Below are positions 28,779 to 37,856 of a DNA stretch of 64,000 nucleotides, one piece after another (position 1 is the first letter of the stretch; each line of letters opens with the position of its first letter). Made by a program: the position numbers and the translations under genes. The stretch spans positions 1-64,000 of the forward strand of contig JADKKR010000003.1 of NCBI GenBank assembly GCA_016720395.1. Direction: 5' to 3'. The notes under the pieces are model-generated. The model made no database searches and had not been told where the DNA came from. It saw only the letters and a program-made list of their open reading frames with translations. This DNA comes from Geobacteraceae bacterium. GTDB lineage: Bacteria > Desulfobacterota > Desulfuromonadia > Geobacterales > Pseudopelobacteraceae.

Positions 28779-31100
28779 ATGAACACAAAAATACCAGCAC
28801 AGCAGTGCAACAAAGGATTTCTGTCCGGAGTGCTGTTGTTTGTCGTTACACTGGGAGTGGTGGCACTTCTGGGAATAACCGGCTATGTCTTCTATCTGCT
28901 GGCCAAGCTTCCGCGAGTAGACCGTCTGGCAGATTACAAACCGCCGATCGTGTCTCAGGTATTTGGTGATGACGGCAGCCTGGTAGGTGAATTCTATCTG
29001 GAGCGGCGGATCGTGGTGCCGGTGAACCAGATACCGAGAAAACTGATTCAGGCTTTTGTTGCTGCCGAAGATGCCAGCTTTTACCAGCACAAGGGGATCG
29101 ATTATTTCGGAATTGTCAGGGCCGCAGTAAAGAACGTGATCTCCATGCGCAAGAAAGAAGGGGCCTCCACCATTACCCAGCAGGTGACCAAATCCATGCT
29201 GCTGACTTCGGAAAAGAAGTTTTCACGCAAGATCAAAGAGGCAATTCTGGCCAAGCGGCTGGAGGAAAAACTCTCCAAGGACGAGATCCTCTACCTGTAT
29301 CTCAACCAGATCTATCTCGGTGCCGGGGCCTACGGCGTTCAGATGGCTGCCGAAACCTATTTCGGCAAGAATGTCAATCAGCTCAACCTGGCTGAGATCG
29401 CCATGCTGGCAGGGCTTCCCAAGGCTCCCAACACCTATTCACCGATAAAACATCTGGAAAAGGCACGTGAGCGGCAGGCCTACGTTCTGGACCGGATGGT
29501 CAAGGAGGCCTACATCACTCCGGTTGAGGCCGACCATGCAAAAAAGACCGTTATCTCCATCCACCCCATGAAAAAGGTTAACAGCCAGCAGTCGGCCTTC
29601 TACCTTGAGCACCTTCGCATCCAGCTGGAAGAAAAATACGGTGAGGAGCAGCTCTACAAGGGTGGTCTGAAAATCTACACGACCATGAGTGCCGAGATGC
29701 AGCGGGCGGCATATGACAGTATTCGCACGGGCCTCAAGGCTGTGGACAAACGTCAGGGGTTTCGCGGGCCGGTCAAATACCTGAAGGAAACCGATGTGGA
29801 GGCTTTCTGCAGTAAGGTGGAGGATGGTATCGATCAGGCAGCGCTTGTTACGGGAGAAAGCTATCAGGGCGTTGTCGTCGGCTTCAATCCTGAGAAGGGT
29901 GAGGCTCATGTCAGGGTTGGTGACCGCACGGGCGTGCTCTCTCGCAAAAACATGTCCTGGGCCGGCAAGGTCGGAATGATAAACAGTTACGGTAAACCGG
30001 AGAAGGGTGTCAAGGCATTGTCGCTTGGCTCTGTGATTGACATCTTGGTCGTGACACCCGATGTCAATAAGGCCGGAGCCCAGTTTGCCCTCGATCAGAC
30101 CCCGGATGTTCAAGCCGCTCTGGTGGCCATCGATCCGCGCAGCGGGGGGGTCAAGGCCATGGTTGGTGGTTACGATTTCCGCAAGAGCCAGTTCAATCGC
30201 GCCATCCAGGCCAAGCGGAATGCCGGTTCGGCCTTCAAGCCGATTATCTATGCTGCGGCCCTTGAAAAAGGCCTGACGACCGCTACCGTCATCAACGATG
30301 CCGAGGTGGAATATCCCGATGGGACCGGCAAGATATGGAAACCCAAAAACTATGACAATACCTTCCGCGGTCCGGTGACCATGCGTGAGGCCCTGACCTA
30401 TTCCATCAATATTGTCAGCGTCAAGATCATGGAACAGATCGGCGTTGCCTATACGGTTGATTTTGCAAAAAAACTCGGTTTTACCTCAAAGATCGAGCCT
30501 AACCTTGCTCTGGCATTGGGAGCTGCAAGTGTTTCACCCTTTGAGTTGACCGGAGCCTATGCGGTTTTTGCCAATAAAGGCATGCTGGTGCCATCGTTTT
30601 TTATTACGAAAGTGACGGACACCGATGGGACGGTACTACAGGAAACACCACCTCCGGTGGCGGTACCAGCAGTCTCTCCGGAAGTGTCCTATGTCATTAC
30701 CAATCTGATGCAAAGTGTCGTGATGAGTGGTACCGGTCACCGCGCTACCATTAACCGCCCCGTGGCCGGCAAGACCGGAACGACCAACGAAGCCAAGGAT
30801 GCCTGGTTTGTAGGCTTTGTTCCTCAGTTGGCGGCCGGTGTCTGGGTGGGGTATGATCAGGAACGTTCGCTCGGGTCAGGTGGTACGGGAGGACAGGCTG
30901 CTGCTCCTATCTGGGCCGAATTCATGCAGAAGGCGTCAGCGTCGTTGCCGGTGGAGGATTTCCAGGCTCCGGAAAATGTGTCCTTTGTGCTGATCAATCC
31001 ACGAACCGGACGGTTGGCGCGCGAAGGTACACCCGGTGCAGTGATGGAATGTTTTATCAAAGGCAGCGAGCCGAACAGCTACGACGGTGAGGGCAGATAA
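28779..31100 (+). CDS. mrcA: Penicillin-binding protein 1A, bifunctional glycosyltransferase/transpeptidase
   Basis: Polymerises and cross-links peptidoglycan. One N-terminal membrane helix (about 15-40), a GT51 glycosyltransferase domain with EDASFYQHKGID and GASTITQQ, a middle OB-like insert, and a transpeptidase domain with the active-site Ser in GSAFKPI (about 484), SIN (YSINIV) and KTGTT (about 665). ATG 28779 is favoured because the upstream extension to 28707 looks non-coding; GGGGAA lies ahead of it. A very stable terminator follows. The neighbouring gene encodes another wall enzyme (L,D-transpeptidase). Confidence 0.93.
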   Translation: MNTKIPAQQCNKGFLSGVLLFVVTLGVVALLGITGYVFYLLAKLPRVDRLADYKPPIVSQVFGDDGSLVGEFYLERRIVVPVNQIPRKLIQAFVAAEDASFYQHKGIDYFGIVRAAVKNVISMRKKEGASTITQQVTKSMLLTSEKKFSRKIKEAILAKRLEEKLSKDEILYLYLNQIYLGAGAYGVQMAAETYFGKNVNQLNLAEIAMLAGLPKAPNTYSPIKHLEKARERQAYVLDRMVKEAYITPVEADHAKKTVISIHPMKKVNSQQSAFYLEHLRIQLEEKYGEEQLYKGGLKIYTTMSAEMQRAAYDSIRTGLKAVDKRQGFRGPVKYLKETDVEAFCSKVEDGIDQAALVTGESYQGVVVGFNPEKGEAHVRVGDRTGVLSRKNMSWAGKVGMINSYGKPEKGVKALSLGSVIDILVVTPDVNKAGAQFALDQTPDVQAALVAIDPRSGGVKAMVGGYDFRKSQFNRAIQAKRNAGSAFKPIIYAAALEKGLTTATVINDAEVEYPDGTGKIWKPKNYDNTFRGPVTMREALTYSINIVSVKIMEQIGVAYTVDFAKKLGFTSKIEPNLALALGAASVSPFELTGAYAVFANKGMLVPSFFITKVTDTDGTVLQETPPPVAVPAVSPEVSYVITNLMQSVVMSGTGHRATINRPVAGKTGTTNEAKDAWFVGFVPQLAAGVWVGYDQERSLGSGGTGGQAAAPIWAEFMQKASASLPVEDFQAPENVSFVLINPRTGRLAREGTPGAVMECFIKGSEPNSYDGEGR

Positions 31101-31115
31101 CCGGCTGGTCATCCT

Positions 31116-31164
31116 GCACCAATAGAAAAAGGGGCGCACATCGCGCCCCTTTTTCTATTGGTGC
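31116..31164. terminator. Very long perfect hairpin terminator, bidirectional
   Basis: A 22-bp perfect stem (31116-31137 with 31143-31164) around a five-base ACATC loop. It includes an A-tract followed by GGGGCGC and the mirrored GCGCCCC plus T-tract, so it can end transcription of PBP1A and of the convergent L,D-transpeptidase gene. Confidence 0.85.
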
Positions 31165-31193
31165 AATCATAACAGGTTACGTTCAGGATGGTA

Positions 31194-32840
31194 TTACAGG
31201 GTGATGTCCTCGGCAATTCCCGCCGTGTGCTGCACTATCGATTCTACTTTCCTCCAGTTAACCCGCTCGGAAAGCTTCTGCTTTTCTATAAGGCGCTTTG
31301 CTTCCCGTGCCAGCCCGCTGCTACTTTTGCCGTACACATCCCGGTGGACCTCCAGAAATACCCGGCCTTCCTCGGTTATTGCCAGCTTGACCGGTTGATA
31401 GATGATCTCCCCGGGGGTGTTGACCATGACTTCTTTGAATAATCCCTCCATCTGCTCAGGATAGACCCTGATGCACCCGTGGCTTGCAAAGCTGTAGATT
31501 GACCAGGGTTTCGTGGTGCTGTGGATCAGGATGCCGGGCAGGGAGGTTTTGATTGCGTATTTGCCCAGAGGGTTCTCGGGACCGGGGGGGATGCGGGTGA
31601 TGATCTCCCTGCCAAGATCCTCCATTTCAGACTGGATCGATGGTGGAACGTTCCAGGTCGGGTCCTTCATCTTTGCGGTGACCCTGAACTTTCCGGTGGG
31701 GGTCTTCCAGTCGTATTTTTCCGACTTCACCGGTACGCCAAGGGCAACGGGAAGTGAGACGGCCAGCCTGCCCTGCTTGAAATAATACAGTGTGCGATCT
31801 GGGATATTGACGACTATCCCGTTTGTCATCCTCTGGGGTACAATCTTGCGATTGTTGTACACCAGCTTCTGTCCAATCTTGAGATAGGCCTTTTCTTCGA
31901 GTCTGTTACGCTTGATGAGCTGCTGACGGCTGACCCCCAGCTTGGCTGCCACAAGCCGGATTGTATCGCCTTTTTGTACGGAATAGCTACTGGAGGTGCC
32001 GACTAACTTGTCCGAGGTGACTTCATCGGGGGCAAACTCAGTCTCCGGCTCCGGAGGCGGGACACTATACTCCTGTGTGCCGGCGGGAGACCCCGGTACC
32101 GTATCAGGAACCGGTGGAGGATCAGCGTCAGGAGTCGGCAGTTCCTGCCTCTGGACTTCTGGTTCCTGTGTGCCTTCGGGAGACTCGGGTATCGTATCAG
32201 GAACCGGTGCAGGATCAGCGACAGGAGTCGGCAACTCCTGTCGCTGGACTTCGGGCTCCTGTGTGCCTTCGGGAGACTCTGGTACCGTATCAGGAACCGG
32301 TGGAGGATCAGCGTCAGGAGTCGGCAGCTCCTGCCTCTGGACTTCTGGTTCCTGTGTGCCTTCGGGAGACTCTGGTACCGTATCAGGAACCGGTGGAGGA
32401 TCAGCGTCAGGAGTCGGCACTTCCTGTCTCTGGACTTCGGGTTCCGGCATGATCGGTTCGGATGGGGATGTCTCTGTTTCTGCCAGGGGGGGGGGCGCAA
32501 CTACCGGTGCTGACGTCGAATCCCCGAATGTATCCTGAAGCGAAGCATGGATGATTCTGGCTTTCTGAATCGTCAGGAGATAAAACCGCTCGGATTCTTT
32601 TATGTCGTCAGTCTGGAAATAGTGCTCAGCAATGGCAAAGGTTGCATCGGCACTTTTTAACTCATCAGCCACATTCACTGCAGAAGCTGCATGATGCAGG
32701 CGCTTAAGCTCCAGCATGGCAACCTGACGGGTATCGGCCCACACCGTTTGCGACAAGCAGGTTACAAGGGCTAACGAAAGTAAACAGGTTGCAAGTGGCG
32801 CCTGTGTATATCTATATATTGTATTCATGGGCATATACAT
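31194..32840 (-). CDS. LysM and L,D-transpeptidase protein with a Pro-rich tandem-repeat linker
   Basis: A 548-residue exported protein. A signal peptide (about 5-35) is followed by a helical region (about 40-105), four 31-residue repeats of type EPEVQRQELPTPDADPPP (about 133-256), a LysM domain (about 284-330; YSVQKGDTIRLVAAKLGVSR) and a YkuD catalytic domain (about 345-480) with HSTTKPWSIYSFASHGCIRV. It likely remodels cell wall cross-links, with the repeats as a flexible spacer. The start is uncertain: ATG 32840, 32834 and 32828 are all in frame and no strong ribosome site is seen. Confidence 0.85.
   Translation of the reverse strand: MYMPMNTIYRYTQAPLATCLLSLALVTCLSQTVWADTRQVAMLELKRLHHAASAVNVADELKSADATFAIAEHYFQTDDIKESERFYLLTIQKARIIHASLQDTFGDSTSAPVVAPPPLAETETSPSEPIMPEPEVQRQEVPTPDADPPPVPDTVPESPEGTQEPEVQRQELPTPDADPPPVPDTVPESPEGTQEPEVQRQELPTPVADPAPVPDTIPESPEGTQEPEVQRQELPTPDADPPPVPDTVPGSPAGTQEYSVPPPEPETEFAPDEVTSDKLVGTSSSYSVQKGDTIRLVAAKLGVSRQQLIKRNRLEEKAYLKIGQKLVYNNRKIVPQRMTNGIVVNIPDRTLYYFKQGRLAVSLPVALGVPVKSEKYDWKTPTGKFRVTAKMKDPTWNVPPSIQSEMEDLGREIITRIPPGPENPLGKYAIKTSLPGILIHSTTKPWSIYSFASHGCIRVYPEQMEGLFKEVMVNTPGEIIYQPVKLAITEEGRVFLEVHRDVYGKSSSGLAREAKRLIEKQKLSERVNWRKVESIVQHTAGIAEDITL
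32073..32444 (-). repeat. Four 93-bp tandem repeats in the L,D-transpeptidase gene
   Basis: Four head-to-tail copies of 93 bp encode four 31-residue Pro/Glu-rich units. Copies differ at few bases (for example V/L after RQE and one TPVADPAP variant), pointing to recent expansion. Copy number may vary between strains. Confidence 0.85.
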
Positions 32841-32989
32841 ACAATATGTTATTAAAGCTAATCAATAGTTTAATTCCTTATACATGATTATTTCAATCGG
32901 TTGCCTGATGAATTAAGCTGTAAGGGCCTTATTTCAGCTTGTGAAAGCAGCTTGTGCCGGTGTACAAACGGTTTTCTGGAGTGCATGCA

Positions 32990-34879
32990 ATGCCTTTTAT
33001 ACCAACAACTGCAGAAGAGCTGTCAAGGCGCGGCTGGAAAGAGCTGGACGTCATATTTGTCAGTGGCGATGCCTATATTGACCATCCGGCCTTCGGTGTG
33101 CCGCTCCTTGCCCGCTGGCTTGAGAATCACGGTTTCAGGGTCGGCATAATCGCCCAGCCGGACTGGCGGTCCAAGGATGCCTTCATGTCTCTTGGGAGGC
33201 CGCGGCTCTGTTTCGCCGTATCGGCCGGAGCAATGGACTCAATGGTGGCCCATTACACCCCGGCCCGAAAGCTGCGCCATGACGATGCCTATACGCCGGG
33301 AAATACACATGGCGCCCGACCGAACCGGGCCACGATCATCTATACGTCCCGACTGAAAGAAGCTTATCGTGATGTTCCGGTTATTATCGGCGGCATCGAG
33401 GCCTCGCTGCGACGTTTTGCACAGTATGATTTCTGGGAGGACAAGGTCCGCCGGTCGATCCTCCTGGATGCCAAGGCTGATCTGCTGATTTACGGCATGG
33501 CCGAACGGGCGCTGCTGGAGGTGGTCGATCGCTTGAACTCCGGCGCGCAGATACAGGATATCCGTACGGTGCGTGGAACATGCCGGATAGCTGCAAAGAG
33601 TGAGTGGCCTGATTTTGTTTCACCCGGCCCTGATGCCGATGATGGAGAGAAGCGGATCCATGTGTTGGAAATCCCTTCCTATGAGGATGTGCTTGCTGAC
33701 AAGGCTGCGTTTGCCGAAGCTTTCCGCCTGGCAAGCCGTGAGCAGAATCCCTGCAGTGCCCGGACGATAGTCCAGCGCCATGCCGACCGTATTGTGGTTT
33801 CTCTCCCGCCTGCATTGCCGCTTGCCGAGGCCGAGATGGATGCTGTTTACGCTCTGCCTTTCGAGAAGGCTCCGCATCCATCATATCAGGAGCAGATTCC
33901 CGCCTGGGAACAGATCAAGACATCGGTTACCAGTCATCGTGGCTGCTTCGGCGGCTGTGCCTTCTGTGCCATTGCCATGCACCAGGGTAAAACAATCCAG
34001 TCCCGCAGCGAGCATTCAATCGTGAGCGAGGTCAGAAGCCTGGTCGATAAAAGCTGGTTCCGAGGTAGCATCAGTGATGTCGGGGGGCCGACCGCCAACA
34101 TGTACGGGCTCTTGTGTGGCAGTACCGAAGCAAACCGTTCCTGCCGCAGGGCCAGTTGTCTGTTTCCTGCCATCTGCAGGCATCTTGAATGCGACGACAG
34201 GCGCTCCGTCGATCTGCTGCGCAGGGTGCGCTCCATAGAAGGGGTCAAACATGTCGCAGTCTCTTCCGGGGTACGCTATGACCTTATGGAACGGCAGAGG
34301 GCATATTTCCAGGAACTGGTTGGGCACCATGTCAGCGGACTGCTCAAGGTTGCGCCGGAACATTTTGCTGAACATATTACCGCCCTGATGCGTAAACCGG
34401 GCAGAAAGGCCTTCGAGTCTTTCCTGCGAAGGTTTCGTGAAGAGAGTGAACGAATCGGCAGGCGACAGCAGATTGTGCCCTACCTGATATCGGGACACCC
34501 CGGCTGCACACTGTCGGATATGCTGGAACTTGCCCTGGCGCTCAAGGATTTGGGATTCAAGGTGGAGCAGGTACAGGATTTTACCCCGACCCCTGGCTCA
34601 CTTTCTACCTGCATGTACTATACGGGCATTGACCCGGATAGCGGGAAAGCCGTATATGTGCCACGCACCGACCGGGAAAAAGGTCTGCAGAAGGCGTTGC
34701 TGCTCTGGCATCAGCCGGGGGAGCGGAGCAAGGTGCTTGAGGCGCTTCGGGAACTGGGCAGAGAGGACCTGGCAGCTAGGTTGCTTGGTGCGGCCGACAG
34801 TAGACACCTCGACAAGAGAGCAGACGTGAGTTTGCATCCGCGTAACAGGCAGAAGAAGATCACGCCGAAACGGCATTAG
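32990..34879 (+). CDS. ygiQ: YgiQ-family radical SAM protein
   Basis: A member of the UPF0313/YgiQ family. The N-terminus MPFIPTTAEELSRRGW and VSGDAYIDHPAFG match the family; a B12-binding-like N-domain is followed by a radical SAM core with CFGGCAFC (C-x3-C-x2-C, about 319-326) and VAPEHFAEHI further on. The reaction is unknown. ATG 32990 has GGAG eight bases upstream and gives the family N-terminus; an in-frame GTG at 32954 is less likely. 629 residues, normal for the family. A terminator follows. Confidence 0.9.
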   Translation: MPFIPTTAEELSRRGWKELDVIFVSGDAYIDHPAFGVPLLARWLENHGFRVGIIAQPDWRSKDAFMSLGRPRLCFAVSAGAMDSMVAHYTPARKLRHDDAYTPGNTHGARPNRATIIYTSRLKEAYRDVPVIIGGIEASLRRFAQYDFWEDKVRRSILLDAKADLLIYGMAERALLEVVDRLNSGAQIQDIRTVRGTCRIAAKSEWPDFVSPGPDADDGEKRIHVLEIPSYEDVLADKAAFAEAFRLASREQNPCSARTIVQRHADRIVVSLPPALPLAEAEMDAVYALPFEKAPHPSYQEQIPAWEQIKTSVTSHRGCFGGCAFCAIAMHQGKTIQSRSEHSIVSEVRSLVDKSWFRGSISDVGGPTANMYGLLCGSTEANRSCRRASCLFPAICRHLECDDRRSVDLLRRVRSIEGVKHVAVSSGVRYDLMERQRAYFQELVGHHVSGLLKVAPEHFAEHITALMRKPGRKAFESFLRRFREESERIGRRQQIVPYLISGHPGCTLSDMLELALALKDLGFKVEQVQDFTPTPGSLSTCMYYTGIDPDSGKAVYVPRTDREKGLQKALLLWHQPGERSKVLEALRELGREDLAARLLGAADSRHLDKRADVSLHPRNRQKKITPKRH

Positions 34880-34901
34880 GCATCCCGTGCAGATATATAA
34901 A

Positions 34902-34940
34902 ACAAAACGCCCGCTGAAATAATCAGCGGGCGCTTTGTTT
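34902..34940. terminator. Bidirectional terminator between ygiQ and the cold-shock gene
   Basis: GCCCGCTGA pairs with TCAGCGGGC around a short A/T loop, with ACAAAA and CTTTGTTTT flanks. It serves both convergent genes. Confidence 0.75.
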
Positions 34941-34959
34941 TACGTGTGTGAATGCCTGA

Positions 34960-35163
34960 CTAGCGGGCCTTCTGAACGTTGGCTGCCTGAAGCCCTTTAG
35001 GCCCCTGGGTGATGTCGAACGTGACCGCATCGCCTTCAGCGAGTGATTTGAAGCCGTCACCCTGAATGGCGGAGAAGTGAACGAAAACGTCTTCGCCCCC
35101 CTCCTGCTCGATAAAGCCGAAACCCTTGGTGTCATTAAACCATTTAACCTTACCCTGTGCCAT
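34960..35163 (-). CDS. csp: Cold-shock domain protein
   Basis: A 67-residue single cold-shock domain that binds single-stranded RNA/DNA. RNP1 is KGFGFIEQ and RNP2 is DVFVHF. The protein start MAQGKVKWFND is typical. AGGAGGT precedes the ATG. The roughly 190-base region upstream, before the mlaC stop, may include a long 5' leader as in other csp genes; whether expression is cold-induced cannot be told. Confidence 0.93.
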   Translation of the reverse strand: MAQGKVKWFNDTKGFGFIEQEGGEDVFVHFSAIQGDGFKSLAEGDAVTFDITQGPKGLQAANVQKAR

Positions 35164-35354
35164 TTTCCTACCTCCTTTTTTCTCCGGTACTACGCCGGAA
35201 CTATGAGTTACCGCTTAAGTTTCCGGAGTCTGATGCAGGAAAAGTGCAGAGCCTGGTCAAACATGCTGCTTCAACGTTCTGCAAAAACTTCCGAAACTTG
35301 CTGCTCGTGTCGTTTATCATAGGCTGAAAAGGCGTGTCAAGCAAAAATATCGGG

Positions 35355-35957
35355 TCAGGGCGCCTTCAATTCATTGGTCTTGGTCTGGAGTTTTTTTACC
35401 AGTACCGGGTAGCCATCTGACGTAATTATCTTGTTGAATTGGGTACGGTAGTTTGAAACCAGGCTGACCCCTTCGATGATCACGTCGTAGACCATCCATT
35501 TGCCGTTCTGGTTGATCATACGATAGTCAAGGGTGAATTCGTCACGCTTGGCTGTCACTACCTTTGATTTGACCTCTGCATAATCACTGTCGATCGTCTC
35601 TTTCAAATATACGATCTTCTCGTTGTTGTATGATTCGATCTTGCTTGCATAGGAGTTCTCGAGCAGTGAAGCGAAGAGTTCCGAGAACTGTTTTCTCTCG
35701 GCTGCTGAACGCTGGTTCCAGTGTTTTCCAAGTGAACGCTTGGCCATCTCGTTGTAGTCGAAGATTATGCTGATGGTCTTCTTCAGTGCCTGGCGGCGTT
35801 TCTGATCGTTCTTTTTCATTTCCTTGTCGGAGACGATCCTGACCACCTCATCGACAGTACTTTTTACCTCGTTGATAACCCCGTTAGCGACTCCGGCATA
35901 CCCACTCGATGCCAGAAAAAGTGCTGTAATCATATACAGAGCAGAACGTTTCAACAT
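35355..35957 (-). CDS. mlaC: MlaC-like periplasmic phospholipid carrier
   Basis: A 200-residue exported protein of the MlaC/Ttg2D family that shuttles phospholipids across the periplasm. It has a signal peptide (about 1-21) and the family pattern FDYNEMAKRSLGKHWNQRSA, then FASLLENSYASKIESY and a YRMINQNGKWMVYDVIIEGV block. Last gene of the leftward mlaE-F-D / tolC-like / mlaC operon; the tolC-like gene ends 12 bases before it. Confidence 0.88.
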   Translation of the reverse strand: MLKRSALYMITALFLASSGYAGVANGVINEVKSTVDEVVRIVSDKEMKKNDQKRRQALKKTISIIFDYNEMAKRSLGKHWNQRSAAERKQFSELFASLLENSYASKIESYNNEKIVYLKETIDSDYAEVKSKVVTAKRDEFTLDYRMINQNGKWMVYDVIIEGVSLVSNYRTQFNKIITSDGYPVLVKKLQTKTNELKAP

Positions 35958-35969
35958 AGTTTCTCCCGA

Positions 35970-37355
35970 TTATTTTGATTTTTCCAGGGGCTGTTCGCCA
36001 GTGGCATAGTCAAGATTGGCCCAGGCTATACGATAGTTGTACAGGGACTGGAAGTAGGCCGCCCGCATGCGCGCATAGGCCTGAAGGGCCTCGAAGATCT
36101 CCTTGGCAGGTCCTACGCCGAAATCAAAGTTGGCCAGGGCGGTCACGGCCCATTTTTTTGAGTTGGTATAGGCAGCCTTTGTTGCTACTGCGCTATTCTC
36201 GGCTTCTTTCAATTCGAGATAGAACTTCTTGAGCTGGAGCGGAATATTAGCGTCTGCAAACTCCTTGGTACTCAGCAGGCGGTTGTACTGAGCCCGTTCT
36301 GCGGATACTTTTGAACCGGTTATGCCGAAGTCGAGTTTCCAGCGGGCACCCAGGGCAACACCGGCGTTAAGGTGTTTGAACTGGTCATTGATGTACGGGT
36401 TGCTAATACGGTCCCGATCTTCGGCGTAGGCCCAGGAAACAAGCCCGCCAAGAAAAATATCGGGATAGTAGTTGGCCCTGGCAGCCTCCACCAGAGCGGA
36501 GCGAGCCTTGAGTCCTTCGGAGATCTGGCGGAACTCGGGGCGTTTTTTGCGGGCCTTGTCCACGAAGGATTCAAAATCCGGGGTATCTACGTCGATCATG
36601 ATAAGCCGTTGGCTGCTGATCTCCAGCTGAGCATCGAAGGGCAGGCCGAGACGTGTTTTCAGGGCTGCCAGTGCGAGGCTCTCGCCTTTTTTCGCCTCTT
36701 CGAGATATTTCGATACTTCACCGGAAAAGGCATCCAGCTTGTACAGGTCAAGCTCCTCGACACTGTCAGAACCCTGGTCAAGGAGCTTCTGAGCCTTCTC
36801 CCTGGCCTTGGTCAGGCTTTCCTGGACTTCCAGCACCAGCTCTTTCATCTCCCGTGCCAGCATCAGCCCGTAATAGTATTCATGAACCTTCAGGGCGATC
36901 TCGTTGGCCCGCTGTTCTTTTCGGGAGCGATCGACTTCGATGCCATGGGTGGCAGCCTTCATGTTTTCCGAGATTTTGCCGAAGGTAAACAGCGGTTGGA
37001 TAATGGTGGCGTCCGCGCTGGTGAACCAGGTGAGTTGGTTGAAGCGTGTATAACTCCGGTCGGTCGCAACAACCGGCGAAATGTCCTGGCGGTGCGCCCC
37101 GGGTGCCGGACCGAAGAGAGTCGTTACCTCAAGCTGGGGATAACGATAGGAACGCGCTTCATCCAGTTTACTGGAAGTCAGATCGATGTCGGACTGGGCT
37201 TCACCCAGTTCAGGTGCAGATTTCAGGGCGATGCGGACGCAGTCATCAACCCCCAGCACCAGCCTGGTTTCGTCCGTGTTTCCTGCGGCATGTGCGGTGT
37301 GGAGAGGGGCAAGGACGACCCCGGCTATAAGTGCAGTGATAAGGAATGTTCTCAT
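35970..37355 (-). CDS. TolC-family outer membrane protein inside the mla operon
   Basis: A 461-residue TolC-type protein with a signal peptide (about 1-23) and two long helical hairpin repeats (ALKSAPELGEAQSDIDL and later ALANFDFGVGPAKEIFEAL). TolC proteins form trimeric channels through the outer membrane. It sits between mlaD and mlaC, 17 bases after mlaD, so it may provide the outer membrane end of this lipid transport system, replacing MlaA; this is inference. A different channel gene lies in the RND operon (39530). Confidence 0.85.
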   Translation of the reverse strand: MRTFLITALIAGVVLAPLHTAHAAGNTDETRLVLGVDDCVRIALKSAPELGEAQSDIDLTSSKLDEARSYRYPQLEVTTLFGPAPGAHRQDISPVVATDRSYTRFNQLTWFTSADATIIQPLFTFGKISENMKAATHGIEVDRSRKEQRANEIALKVHEYYYGLMLAREMKELVLEVQESLTKAREKAQKLLDQGSDSVEELDLYKLDAFSGEVSKYLEEAKKGESLALAALKTRLGLPFDAQLEISSQRLIMIDVDTPDFESFVDKARKKRPEFRQISEGLKARSALVEAARANYYPDIFLGGLVSWAYAEDRDRISNPYINDQFKHLNAGVALGARWKLDFGITGSKVSAERAQYNRLLSTKEFADANIPLQLKKFYLELKEAENSAVATKAAYTNSKKWAVTALANFDFGVGPAKEIFEALQAYARMRAAYFQSLYNYRIAWANLDYATGEQPLEKSK

Positions 37356-37371
37356 GATGGAGTTGTGCCGT

Positions 37372-37821
37372 TTAAACCTTTCCGTGGATAAATTTGCTGA
37401 CCAGTTCCTCGATGTCGATGGCCGATTCAGTTTCTCTGATCTTGCTGTTGTTCGTCAGGAATCTGTCCGAACCGCCCGGCTTGAGTTTGATGAACTTGTC
37501 ACCGATGATCCCGCTGGTGCGGACCGAGGCAATAACATCGTCAGTGATGTTGACGCCGGTTTTAATCTTCAGGTGGGCTACGGCGCGGTCGCCTGATTTG
37601 GGATCCAACGAGATCCGGTCGACTTTGCCGATTTCGACTCCGGCCACCTCGACCCGCGCCCCGGGCTTCAAGCCTGAGACCGAGTCGAATTCAGCCGACA
37701 CAGCGTAATAATCTCCGCCCATGATCTCCATCTTGCCCAGCTTGATGGAGATGTATCCCAGACAGAGTATGCCGATCAGCATAAAGACGCCGACAGTCAT
37801 TTCCAGTTTTGCCATATTCAT
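37372..37821 (-). CDS. mlaD: MlaD-like MCE-domain substrate-binding protein
   Basis: A 149-residue protein with one N-terminal membrane helix (about 8-27) and an MCE domain (about 38-118: YYAVSAEFDSVSGLKPGARV, VEIGKV, SGIIGDKFIKL). MlaD hexamers hold lipid at the MlaFE complex in the inner membrane. It follows the mlaF gene by 35 bases in the same operon. Length is normal. Confidence 0.9.
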   Translation of the reverse strand: MNMAKLEMTVGVFMLIGILCLGYISIKLGKMEIMGGDYYAVSAEFDSVSGLKPGARVEVAGVEIGKVDRISLDPKSGDRAVAHLKIKTGVNITDDVIASVRTSGIIGDKFIKLKPGGSDRFLTNNSKIRETESAIDIEELVSKFIHGKV

Positions 37822-37856
37822 GATGTACCTCTTGATTCCTTAACCTGTTGAACGTC

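Noticed and set aside
32003..32538. Long open frames on both strands over the 93-bp repeats
   Set aside because: Both are shadows of the repeat: the period is divisible by three, so every frame stays open. The LysM/L,D-transpeptidase frame has the real domains.
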